Assembly: GCA_016763815.1 (NCBI GenBank)
Contig: JAESTB010000324.1
Location: 1 to 10,214, forward strand
Direction: 5' to 3'
From: Arenicella sp.
GTDB lineage: Bacteria > Pseudomonadota > Gammaproteobacteria > Arenicellales > Arenicellaceae
Length of the DNA: 10,214 nucleotides
Shown: positions 1-6,673 of the stretch, one piece after another
Position numbering within the stretch: position 1 is the stretch's first letter
Layout: each line of letters begins with the position of its first letter
Position numbers and translations under genes: made by a program
Notes under the pieces: model-generated
Database searches by the model: none
Seen by the model: only the letters and a program-made list of their open reading frames with translations
What the model was told of the DNA's origin: nothing

Positions 1-392
1 AGTGAGTTTATGAATAATCTTTGAGTTGATCTTCAAACTCAATCACCTCGGTACCCCCTTGTGGGGTATAAACCGGTTCAGTGCTGCCTTCCAATTTCGA
101 ATCGGCATTGTCCATTTTTTCGCGGCGTTCTGAGTCGCCAGACAAACCACCTTCGTTACGCGTCATCGTTTGGCAAGAGCTTGCGCTTTTTAATTGCTTT
201 ACGGATCACGCAGTTCAATGACTCAATGGCGTTGGTCGTATAAATCGCTTTCCGTGTGCCCGCTGGATAGCTGAATAAGATGTTTACGTTTTCCCACTGC
301 CTTTTCCAGGAGCGGCTGATTTGAGCATTCAGTGTTTTCTTTGTCATTGTATCTGCATTAACAGTTGAGTTAAGCTGATACACAGTTCACTT
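1..392 (-). mobile_element. IS256-family insertion sequence remnant (right part only)
   Basis: This stretch holds the 3' part of an IS256-family element read on the minus strand. The far end of the element lies beyond position 1, so its terminal repeat there cannot be seen. The inner boundary falls near 385-395, where the minus-strand sequence changes from transposase-like text to the interrupted reading frame of a REP-associated transposase (387-515). The string actgtgtatcag (minus strand, about 376-387) could be the residue of the element's 5' terminal repeat, since many IS256 elements start in a similar way, but no partner repeat is available to confirm it. If this is the true 5' end, almost all of the transposase gene between that end and about position 330 has been deleted, so the element is a non-autonomous relic. 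Confidence 0.5.
8..383 (-). pseudogene. IS256-family transposase, C-terminal fragment with frame breaks
   Basis: Minus-strand translation of about 330-158 gives the hallmark Mutator/IS256 text QISRSWKRQWENV then RKAIYTTNAIESLN and VIRKAIKKRK. The glutamate of TTNAIES is probably the last acid of the DDE catalytic triad; the two aspartates are upstream in the family and absent here. The frame stops at 156-158, but shifting by one base gives VTKVV and then KKWTMPIRNWKAALNRF, the expected continuation, so one base is probably missing at about 159-161. That second frame stops at 43-45. A third frame then gives IEFEDQLKDYS with a stop at 8-10, the usual IS256 C-terminus. Compared with relatives, about 23 bases containing the palindrome-like ccccacaaggggg appear inserted between NRF and IEFED. 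Nothing resembling the N-terminal two thirds is present. A GTG at 383 and an ATG at 347 are in frame but are not convincing starts. Identity is secure; exact break points are estimates. Confidence 0.85.
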
Positions 393-515
393 TACGGCCT
401 CGTCTAAACAGGCGAGTTGATCTGAATCAGTTTCGTATATCTCTTCTCGTCGACCATCTGGCGATGTTCCCTGATACAGCGCACTTGAAAAGCCCAAATG
501 TAATGGTCTTGCCAT
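387..515 (-). pseudogene. REP-associated tyrosine transposase (RAYT, Y1/IS200-like), N-terminal fragment
   Basis: The minus strand from the ATG at 515 reads MARPLHLGFSSALYQGTS, then RREEIYETDSDQLACLDE, and stops after 42 residues. This matches the highly conserved opening of REP-associated tyrosine transposases, which start close to MARPLRLEFPGALYHVTSRG and continue RREAIYxDDxDRxxxL. Intact members are roughly 200-330 residues. The HUH metal-binding motif and catalytic tyrosine come later in the protein and are missing. The reading frame is lost at about 390-395, exactly where IS256-like sequence begins, so insertion of that element followed by decay is the simplest explanation. Even the remaining part is degenerate: the conserved HVTSRG has become QGTSPDG. 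The upstream minus-strand sequence (516-540) is rich in GTAGG and GGCGGG words, as in REP sequences, but no full REP palindrome was made out. Confidence 0.7.
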
Positions 516-578
516 GGTCCGCCCGCCTACTCCTAGATCCTTAGAATGACTGTTGTTTATTTACCTCCTTCCCTCCTA

Positions 579-1541
579 CTAACTTCTAGCCCCTAAACGA
601 TCGAAAATCCCCTGCAGATTTGAATCGATACTGCCGGTTGGTTTATCAACCTTATGACGCTGTTGAGACTCAGTATTGTCCTTAAAATATAGATGACGAC
701 GAAAAGCAGCATCTATCGTTTTGTATAAGGATTGAACACTTACAGGTCTTGCCAAATATTTAAAAACTTGACCTTGGTTAATCAGGTCAACCGCCATTTT
801 TGCATCGTACTCATCGGTTAAGACGATTGTGATTAAATCAGGGCGTACCTGCTTAAGTAGGTTGATTGCTTGAAGAGTCTGGTCAGGTCGAAAGCCCGAA
901 AGGTCAATCACTACGACACCTACGTTGTCTCGCGTGGTGGCGATAGATATCGCTTCTTCAACATTTTCTGTGTCGTAGACCATGATTTCTCGTGCTCGAC
1001 AAAACTGGCTGATTTGGCGACGTACCCCCTGTTTTTTTTCAACCAACAATATGACCTTATCCTCGTAAACTGCCTCAGAAACATCATCGCCCTTTTCCTC
1101 AACCATCGATCCGTCACCGAGAAAGACTGTCTCGACGGGCAAATCAGATGCCTCCGTCGCTTCTGCTAATAACAGTCTCATGGCAATATTATCCCAAGGC
1201 TTATTGATGAAACGATATATCTCACCCTCATTAATGGAATCAACAATTGCTTCCCGATCAATAAAGCCAGTTAGCAGTATTCGCATGGTTCGAGGGTAAA
1301 TTCGACTAACGGTAGCTAATAATTCACTTCCCAACATTCCGGGCATGCGTTGATCGCTAACCATTACATCTACTTGTTTCTGCTCTAGTGTGCTGAATTG
1401 CTCGAGTAACTCCAATGCTTCGCTCCCGCTATTGGCAGTTAACACCTTGTATTCACGTCGAAATAATGCTTTCAACACGCTTGTTATTCGAGGTTCATCG
1501 TCAACAAAAAGAACCGTATGCTTCTTACCCGAATCATTCAT
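579..1541 (-). CDS. Dual-receiver response regulator without output domain (distal paralog)
   Basis: This 320-residue cytoplasmic protein should be a phosphorylation target of the upstream kinase. Residues about 9-125 form a complete receiver: acidic pair D14-D15 in LFVDDEP, phospho-acceptor D63 in SDQRMPGM, switch threonine T91 in LLTG and lysine K114 in NKPWD. The SDQRMPG...YRFINKPWD style is that of RpfG/HD-GYP-linked receivers, but no HD-GYP, EAL, GGDEF or helix-turn-helix follows. After a linker (LPVETVFLGDG), residues about 161-283 form a second receiver-like fold: VILLVE replaces the acidic pair, D213 (VVIDLSGF) is a possible acceptor, T242 is kept, but the lysine is R265 (YLARP). A conserved 35-residue tail ends in a short helix (NLQGIFDRLG). 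It is a close paralog of the gene 16 bp upstream and carries six extra residues near 48-56. The ATG at 1541 is preceded by gagag. No terminator hairpin was seen downstream. The molecular output is unknown. Confidence 0.92.
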   Translation of the reverse strand: MNDSGKKHTVLFVDDEPRITSVLKALFRREYKVLTANSGSEALELLEQFSTLEQKQVDVMVSDQRMPGMLGSELLATVSRIYPRTMRILLTGFIDREAIVDSINEGEIYRFINKPWDNIAMRLLLAEATEASDLPVETVFLGDGSMVEEKGDDVSEAVYEDKVILLVEKKQGVRRQISQFCRAREIMVYDTENVEEAISIATTRDNVGVVVIDLSGFRPDQTLQAINLLKQVRPDLITIVLTDEYDAKMAVDLINQGQVFKYLARPVSVQSLYKTIDAAFRRHLYFKDNTESQQRHKVDKPTGSIDSNLQGIFDRLGARS

Positions 1542-1557
1542 GGATTGCTCTCACTTT

Positions 1558-2553
1558 TTAAAAATTTGAATGGTTGTCGCCAACTTGCTCCTCGTTAGCT
1601 TTTGATTTGACGCTAGTTAAGCCTAAACGACTGAAAAGCAACTGCAGGTTCGCTGCAATACGCCCTTTTGGTTTCTCGACCTTGTAACGCTGTTGAGAAA
1701 TCATGTTGTCCTTAAGGTATAGGTGACGACGAAAGGCTGAGTCTATCGAATTGTATAAAGAATGAAGAGCTATAGGCTTAGCCAAATATTTAAAAACTTG
1801 ACCTTGGTTAATTAGATCAACCGCTGTGTGTGCGTCGTATTCTTTAGTTAATACGATTGTGACCAATTCAGGCCGCGCTTGCTTAAGTAAATTGATTGTT
1901 TGAATAGTTTGTTCAAAACGATGATCCGAAAGCTCAATTATTGCCATACCGATGTTTTCCCGCGAGGTAGCGGCCGATATAACTTGTTCGAAGTTTTGCA
2001 TACTATAGATCATAATTTCTCGCCTTCGACAAAAATTATGGATCTGCTGACGTGTATCCTGACTCCTTTCGGTCATCAATATAGCCTTACCCTTGGTAGC
2101 GGTCACGAAGACATTATCAGCGCCACCCTCAACCACCGTTCCATCACCTAAGAATACTGTGTCGGCAGGCAATTCCGATGCAGCTGCCGCTTCGGAAACT
2201 AACTCCTTGATTGCAATATTATCCCAAGGTTTATTGATGAAACGGTAAACCTCTCCATCATTAATGGAGTCAACTATTGCTTGCCGATCCATAAATCCAG
2301 TGAGTAGTATTCGCATGGTTTGAGGGTAGGTTTGGCTAACGGTAGCTAATAATTCACTACCCAACATCCCAGGCATGCGTTGATCGGAAAGCAATACGTC
2401 TACTTTGTTTTGCTCAAGCACTTGCAGTGCTTCTAGCCCGCTATTGGCCGTTAATACCTCATATTCACGTCTAAACAATGCTTTCAGCGCACTTGTTATT
2501 CGAGGCTCATCATCAACAAAAAGAATCGTATACAACTTATCTGAATCACTCAT
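1558..2553 (-). CDS. Dual-receiver response regulator without output domain (proximal paralog)
   Basis: This 331-residue protein is a paralog of the gene that follows it. The N-terminal receiver (about 9-119) is intact: D14-D15, phospho-acceptor D57 in LLSDQRMPGM, T85 in LLTG and K108 in NKPWD. The second receiver-like domain (about 155-277) is degenerate in a different way from its sibling: AILMTE stands where the acidic pair should be, the acceptor aspartate is replaced by E207 (AIIELSD), while T236 and K259 (YLAKP) are kept. The Asp-to-Glu change could mimic constant phosphorylation, as is known for some receivers; that is inference. A basic tail (QQRYKVEKPKGRIAANLQ) is shared with the sibling and followed by about 20 extra polar residues. 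The ATG at 2553 has a gagg ribosome site. It lies 38 bp after the histidine kinase stop codon and 16 bp before the next regulator, on the same strand, which strongly suggests one transcript. No output domain was recognised. Confidence 0.92.
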   Translation of the reverse strand: MSDSDKLYTILFVDDEPRITSALKALFRREYEVLTANSGLEALQVLEQNKVDVLLSDQRMPGMLGSELLATVSQTYPQTMRILLTGFMDRQAIVDSINDGEVYRFINKPWDNIAIKELVSEAAAASELPADTVFLGDGTVVEGGADNVFVTATKGKAILMTERSQDTRQQIHNFCRRREIMIYSMQNFEQVISAATSRENIGMAIIELSDHRFEQTIQTINLLKQARPELVTIVLTKEYDAHTAVDLINQGQVFKYLAKPIALHSLYNSIDSAFRRHLYLKDNMISQQRYKVEKPKGRIAANLQLLFSRLGLTSVKSKANEEQVGDNHSNF

Positions 2554-2591
2554 AGGCTGGCCTCAATTTTCAAAATTCATCATTACAATCA

Positions 2592-4310
2592 TTAAGTTAA
2601 AACGGCATTAACAGGTAATATAACAGATATAGTCGTGCCTTGATTGAGGATTGAACTAACTTCAATCCGCCCTTTATGCGCTTCAATTATTTTATAGGCG
2701 ATCGACATCCCCAGGCCCGTACCTTGTCCGATTTCCTTTGAAGTGAAAAATGGATCAAACATTTTTTGCTGCGTCTGTCCATCCATTCCTATACCTTGAT
2801 CAATAAAGTCAATTCTAATCTCGTCGTTATCACTGCTTGTTCTTATCGTTAAGTCTCCTGTTTGCTGGTGCATTGCTTGACAAGCATTAGTGATGATATT
2901 TAAAAACAATTGGTTGAGTTTTGATGGCAAACAGGTGATCGTTGGAAGCACGCCAAACTCCCGCACTACACTGACGTTATTTTCTTTTATTGGATTGCTG
3001 GCTATGGTTAAGGAACTCTCTAAGCAATTATGGATATCAATAGATTCAATGGCTTGACGGTCTAACCGAGAAAAATCTTTCAGGCTCACGACTAATTTGG
3101 AAATTTCTGTCAAACCAAAAATCCCATCATCGAGTAATTGATGACTTTCTTCTATCAGCTCATTCGTTTCAAGTTCGTTATACATCTTGACAAGTTCGGC
3201 AACCAGGGTTGAAACCGATGAAGCATCGGGTTCATCAGCTCTAAACTCTGCACTTAATATATGTAACTTGCTGGTTAGCTCGCCAAAATCAGTCAAATTA
3301 AGCTTAAGTAAATCCACGTTACTCGTTACGTAGCCTAGCGGCGTATTAATTTCGTGAGCCACACCCGCAACCATTTGCCCCAGTGAAGCCATTTTTTCGT
3401 TCTGTATTAATAGCTCCCTCGATTCACGTAATTCCTCGTAAGCATTCTTAATCTCTTCTGTACGATCAGCAACTTGTTGTTCTAAAAGTGCATAATTTTT
3501 CCAAATCGTATATCCGAAAAAAATCAATGCAAGTAACAGTGTCACCCCATAACCTAGCAACGCCACCCCTAGAGAATTCGAGCCTGCAATTGCGCTGTTA
3601 TGGTAGTCAGCATAATCAGATTCAATCTGGTTAAGTAGTTGATCAGTATTAATTGCAAGCAACTCTTGATACAAGGTATCGGCTACAGGGTATTGCTCGA
3701 ATATTTGGTTTACCGCAGCCCGATGCACAGCCATCTGTTTATTTACGGCGAGCGGTATTTCAAATTCGGGCTCTAGCAGTTCAAAGTCACCGGATAGGCC
3801 TCCGCCTAACGTGAGGTTGAACAGGTCTGATTGAATTTTAGCAATCGAAGCGTAGAGGGCTGACTGTTGCTTAATCTGATTGTCCGTTTGTAAGGCATGA
3901 TAGACACGATTGACAGCCAATAAGCTTTCAGTGATCTGACTGTTGGCAATAATATATTGCTCTAATAGTTCGTCACGGCTGGTGAACGCTTCTTCAAATG
4001 CTGTAACGGTTTGACTCAATTTGGAGCTACTTTCAATTTCTTCAAACAAAGCATCAAAACGCAGATTATCAAACTCTATACTCAGTTCAAAATTTGTATC
4101 GCGCAGGTGATGATGATCAAAACGACTATTAAAGCGCGACTGGTTCAATAACAACCTTAAATTTTTATCTAAGGTCTGCAGGTTACGAATCGACTCTGTG
4201 GTTTGCAAAAAGACAGTTTGATCAAGCTTTTGGTCTTGGTTAAAGAACTGAATCGTAAGCGCCAGGCCAATAAGGCCAAGAACAAGCAGTATGATTGCGT
4301 ATTTTTTCAT
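2592..4310 (-). CDS. Membrane sensor histidine kinase with helical periplasmic domain
   Basis: This 572-residue kinase autophosphorylates on histidine and should pass the phosphate to the two receivers encoded just downstream. Order of parts: membrane helix 1 (about 4-23), a periplasmic region of about 225 residues that is mostly helical and rich in Leu, Gln and Glu (resembling the DAHL-type double helical-bundle sensors), membrane helix 2 (about 247-270), a coiled-coil linker (273-305), then HisKA with phospho-acceptor H319 in VAHEINTPLGY. A long insert separates the two dimerisation helices, the second being LVVSLKDFSRLD near 407-417. The HATPase_c domain has the N box NIITNACQAM (471-480), G1 DQGIGM (504-509), F box FDPFFTSK and G2 GQGTGLGMSI (528-537). 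All catalytic motifs are present. There is no attached receiver, PAS or HAMP domain that I recognise. The frame could begin at a TTG at 4364, but the ATG at 4310 places the signal-anchor at the N-terminus and has agg upstream. The ligand is unknown. Confidence 0.93.
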   Translation of the reverse strand: MKKYAIILLVLGLIGLALTIQFFNQDQKLDQTVFLQTTESIRNLQTLDKNLRLLLNQSRFNSRFDHHHLRDTNFELSIEFDNLRFDALFEEIESSSKLSQTVTAFEEAFTSRDELLEQYIIANSQITESLLAVNRVYHALQTDNQIKQQSALYASIAKIQSDLFNLTLGGGLSGDFELLEPEFEIPLAVNKQMAVHRAAVNQIFEQYPVADTLYQELLAINTDQLLNQIESDYADYHNSAIAGSNSLGVALLGYGVTLLLALIFFGYTIWKNYALLEQQVADRTEEIKNAYEELRESRELLIQNEKMASLGQMVAGVAHEINTPLGYVTSNVDLLKLNLTDFGELTSKLHILSAEFRADEPDASSVSTLVAELVKMYNELETNELIEESHQLLDDGIFGLTEISKLVVSLKDFSRLDRQAIESIDIHNCLESSLTIASNPIKENNVSVVREFGVLPTITCLPSKLNQLFLNIITNACQAMHQQTGDLTIRTSSDNDEIRIDFIDQGIGMDGQTQQKMFDPFFTSKEIGQGTGLGMSIAYKIIEAHKGRIEVSSILNQGTTISVILPVNAVLT

Positions 4311-4404
4311 TAAGTAACCTGTCTGCGGCGAAGACCGGCAATCAGAGAAATTGGCAAGCCGCAAAAATTAAAATAAAACATCTCTGAACTAGTTTGCTAA
4401 AAAA

Positions 4405-6093
4405 TCAATCACCTTTCTTTTTAAACTGATTGCCTACCCAACGAAACGCGTTTCCAATCAAAGTTTTTTTCTTTTGCTCCGGTTTACTCGGCTCAAATGC
4501 AGCTTCAGGAGGCTCTATCGAGTCAATTGGTGATTCACGCAGTAATACTAAAAACTCACTCGATGGGATTTTCATATCGGTGCGACCGAGTCGTTCTTGG
4601 ACGTGCTTCATGCCCCAGTATGTGTACTCACCAGCGATCCCGTCGATTCTCAAACTATAAACGCCTAGCCTTTTCAACTCTGTCTGAATAGCTTTGACCA
4701 TCAAAGTTTCGGCGGAATCTATTTCCTCAGTTTGCGGCCCAGTGCTACTCACATCAAGTGATGCCTTTGCATCACTATCTAAAGCCCCAATTTCGTTAAT
4801 TGACCGTATATCGGCGACATTGTGCTCGGCTAAGCCTTTGTTAACATCTACGGGATCAAAACTTGAAGCTACATTATAGCTCAAGCTTAAACGTTCCGTT
4901 TCTTTGGGGGGATAATCAGCCAATGCAAAAACAGCTTGAACATGCTGTGTAATATCAAAGCCTTTCCTCAGCATTGTGACAAATTTTTGGTCACTATAAC
5001 GGGCCAACTCATTATGTTCCCGTCTATACTCTGAGGAGTTGTTTAAAAGCTCACCGGAGTTGACCCCATTGACTTCGAATTGCACCGAAGCAATGAACGC
5101 ATTAGTCTCATCTAAGGTAGAGCCTAACTTAATAAACACAGGGTATTGTTTACCAAACTCACAGTATTGATCGAACCTTGATTTTAAAAAAATTAGTTCA
5201 TCGATGAACCCTGTCTGCCTTAAACAGGTCGCTATACCTTCAGTGGTATAAAACCCCAACTCGAAAAAGTTGGAGGCGCGCGGCGTTCTAAATTGCACTG
5301 GCTTCACATTCGAAATATGATATACCCCCCGCCAGTCCTTAAACTCAGTTAATTGCGACTGTTCATTCGAATCGAGATTTTCACTTCCCAGATAAGGCAA
5401 CTTACGATTCCAGATAACAAAACCAAAATCGTTGTCCCACAGCTGCGTAAGCAAGGCCCTACTCTCCTTCATTAATTCGCTATATCTGGTCTGTTCAGAT
5501 AGGACATTTTTAACCGCCTGATTAACCAACTCGGAGTCATCTACCACCGGATTAGAAAACTTGGCCATCGGATTACCTAATAATAAAGCGTGACGCAGAG
5601 GGCCGTCTAAGACAAAGCCATCATTGCTAATTTTATATGTTAAATCAGCTGAGAAGTTGATTTCAAAACCGCGCTCATGCTCGACTTTTAGGAAAGTAAA
5701 ATAGTCACTGTCACTATTGGGCATACGAGCTGAGGCACGAATCACTCGATCATAAATATCATGATTAATTTCTCTTTCAGAGAAACGATTACGTGCTAGT
5801 GCATCAGCCACATTTTGGCGAAAAGTATGATAGCCCACGTCTTCGACATACATAGGTTCTCTCAATTCCAACTGCCCATAGACCCGTATTGAACCAAACT
5901 GCCCACCTTGCCCTTCAACGACCTCATATTCCATTGAAGCAACTAGGTAGTCATGCGCTACATGGTAGTTCTCAATATAGTCCTTGATCTGAGAAATATT
6001 CGGCTCAGATCGATTGCAAGAACTAAGCAAAACCGCATAAATTAACAGCGCAGGCCAGCAACAAAGGTAATTTGATTTTTGGAGGTTAATCAC
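4405..6093 (-). CDS. Uncharacterised lipoprotein with C-terminal peptidoglycan-binding-like domain
   Basis: The 562-residue product begins with a lipoprotein signal: hydrophobic LLIYAVLLSSC, with C26 as the lipidated cysteine, so it should be attached to a membrane, probably the outer one (residue 27 is Asn, not the Asp that retains proteins in the inner membrane). Residues about 30-445 match nothing I recognise; they are mixed alpha/beta in character with several aromatic strands. Residues about 460-505 (IQTELKRLGVYSLRIDGIAG...) look like a PG_binding_1 domain with its DGIAG turn, then a Pro/Glu stretch and a basic tail (KKKTL...QFKKKGD). The GTG at 6093 is chosen because it gives a proper signal sequence; the frame is closed just upstream and the next ATG (residue 54) would remove it. 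No Shine-Dalgarno motif precedes it; cctcc occurs instead, within a duplicated 23-bp unit. It lies 94 bp ahead of the histidine kinase, so co-transcription is likely but not certain. Confidence 0.85.
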   Translation of the reverse strand: MINLQKSNYLCCWPALLIYAVLLSSCNRSEPNISQIKDYIENYHVAHDYLVASMEYEVVEGQGGQFGSIRVYGQLELREPMYVEDVGYHTFRQNVADALARNRFSEREINHDIYDRVIRASARMPNSDSDYFTFLKVEHERGFEINFSADLTYKISNDGFVLDGPLRHALLLGNPMAKFSNPVVDDSELVNQAVKNVLSEQTRYSELMKESRALLTQLWDNDFGFVIWNRKLPYLGSENLDSNEQSQLTEFKDWRGVYHISNVKPVQFRTPRASNFFELGFYTTEGIATCLRQTGFIDELIFLKSRFDQYCEFGKQYPVFIKLGSTLDETNAFIASVQFEVNGVNSGELLNNSSEYRREHNELARYSDQKFVTMLRKGFDITQHVQAVFALADYPPKETERLSLSYNVASSFDPVDVNKGLAEHNVADIRSINEIGALDSDAKASLDVSSTGPQTEEIDSAETLMVKAIQTELKRLGVYSLRIDGIAGEYTYWGMKHVQERLGRTDMKIPSSEFLVLLRESPIDSIEPPEAAFEPSKPEQKKKTLIGNAFRWVGNQFKKKGD

Positions 6094-6128
6094 TATTATT
6101 TTTGGAGGTTAATCACTATTATTTTTGG
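6075..6128. repeat. 23-bp tandem repeat over the lipoprotein start codon
   Basis: Two identical 23-base units lie head to tail at 6075-6097 and 6098-6120, followed by the first 8 bases of a third (6121-6128). The core of the unit is ggaggttaatcactatt preceded by an attttt run. The first unit contains the GTG start codon of the lipoprotein gene (minus strand, 6093-6091); the second contains an exact copy of the same start context at 6116-6114. As 23 is not a multiple of 3, the copy is out of frame with the gene. The perfect identity of the copies points to a recent slippage-type duplication. Confidence 0.95.
6096..6116 (-). other. Possible upstream mini-ORF MINLQK made by the tandem repeat
   Basis: The duplicated start context encodes GTG ATT AAC CTC CAA AAA TAA, that is MINLQK and stop, identical to the first six residues of the lipoprotein. 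The stop (6098-6096) ends two bases before the lipoprotein GTG at 6093. If ribosomes load on the upstream copy, termination there could feed reinitiation at the real start; otherwise the extra start could compete with it. No ribosome-binding motif precedes either copy. The reading frame is seen directly; any regulatory role is inference. Confidence 0.3.
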
Positions 6129-6151
6129 CTCAACAGCTAATGGATAGAATG

Positions 6152-6181
6152 ATTATACCGATATGTGTCATCGCCGGTGAA
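6152..6181 (-). promoter_or_regulatory. Candidate sigma70 promoter of the lipoprotein-kinase-regulator operon
   Basis: On the minus strand, ttcacc (6181-6176) is followed after 18 bases by a perfect tataat (6157-6152). Transcription would begin near 6145, leaving a leader of about 50 bases that contains the 23-bp tandem repeat and the mini-ORF. The -10 box is ideal, the -35 matches four of six consensus bases and the spacing is acceptable. No other promoter of this quality was noticed between here and the downstream genes. Confidence 0.45.
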
Positions 6182-6484
6182 CACAATTTGGCAAACATTT
6201 CTTCATAATAAGTTTGCGTTGAAAAAACACCACAAACTAACATCCAATTTGCTGTTTTTAGCGGTGAAGTGAGGCTTACTAGTTGATCACCACTATGCCT
6301 ATAATCATACAATACTGTATATCTACTGACTCTAATCAACGATAAGTCGAAATAAAAGCATCGGAATTGTTCCTTTTTAGTGTCAACTTCGAGAAGCCTT
6401 TTTACCAAAATATATTTTGGATACCTCACTAAACGCAAGCCAAGCGAGCGAGTATGTTCGCCAAAGACCCTTTTTTACTGATGC

Positions 6485-6673
6485 CTAGGATCTGTGTGCC
6501 AGGCCACTGGCACTGACTAAGATGATATATGGATCATAAAGCTCCATACCAATTCATGTAGCCTAAATGGCAATATGAAGAATCTTTATCCACAATAAGG
6601 CATGAGGCACATCAAAATATCGTTGAGAGGGTTTTACATTTTTCAATAAGGCTTTTTTATTAGGTTTGTCCAT
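6485..6673 (-). pseudogene. Small ORF or broken membrane-protein fragment
   Basis: From an ATG at 6673 the minus strand encodes 36 residues (MDKPNKKALLKN, then a segment ending ALLWIKILHIAI) and stops with TAG at 6563-6565. The same frame continues past that TAG and a TGA at 6554-6556 with AT-IGMELYDPYIILVSASG and ends at 6485-6487. If both stops were sense codons this would be about 62 residues with a membrane-like helix. WIK-LHI resembles the opening of several membrane families (for example CopD or HemJ-like proteins), but too little is left to assign one. A stand-alone 36-residue peptide is an alternative. Confidence 0.22.
6496..6513. repeat. Perfect 7-bp inverted repeat (gtgccag-gcca-ctggcac)
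   Basis: The arms GTGCCAG (6496-6502) and CTGGCAC (6507-6513) are exact reverse complements separated by four bases. The stem is GC-rich and would fold stably in RNA from either strand, but no T-run follows on either side, so it is not a standard terminator. It may be an operator-like palindrome or leftover of a mobile element; context gives no decision. Confidence 0.5.

Noticed and set aside
516..578. Terminator for the regulator operon
   Set aside because: No stem-loop with a T-run was found in the purine-rich minus-strand sequence after the last regulator, so none is called; read-through into the transposon relics is possible.
870..1169. 99-codon plus-strand ORF inside the distal response regulator
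   Set aside because: It is antisense to a clearly coding receiver gene. A matching shadow appears at the same place in the paralog (1900-2151), as expected from shared sequence rather than from a real gene.
4311..4364. 18-residue N-terminal extension of the histidine kinase from a TTG codon
   Set aside because: The extension would put polar residues before the signal-anchor helix. The ATG at 4310 has a plausible ribosome site and gives a standard MKKYAIILL start.
6075..6128. CRISPR-like direct repeats
   Set aside because: The 23-bp units are directly adjacent with no spacers and number only two and a third, so this is a simple tandem duplication.
6130..6438. 102-codon minus-strand ORF upstream of the lipoprotein gene
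   Set aside because: No recognisable motif, no ribosome site, and it overlaps the best promoter candidate and the tandem-repeat flank. A real but unknown small gene cannot be excluded, but nothing supports it.
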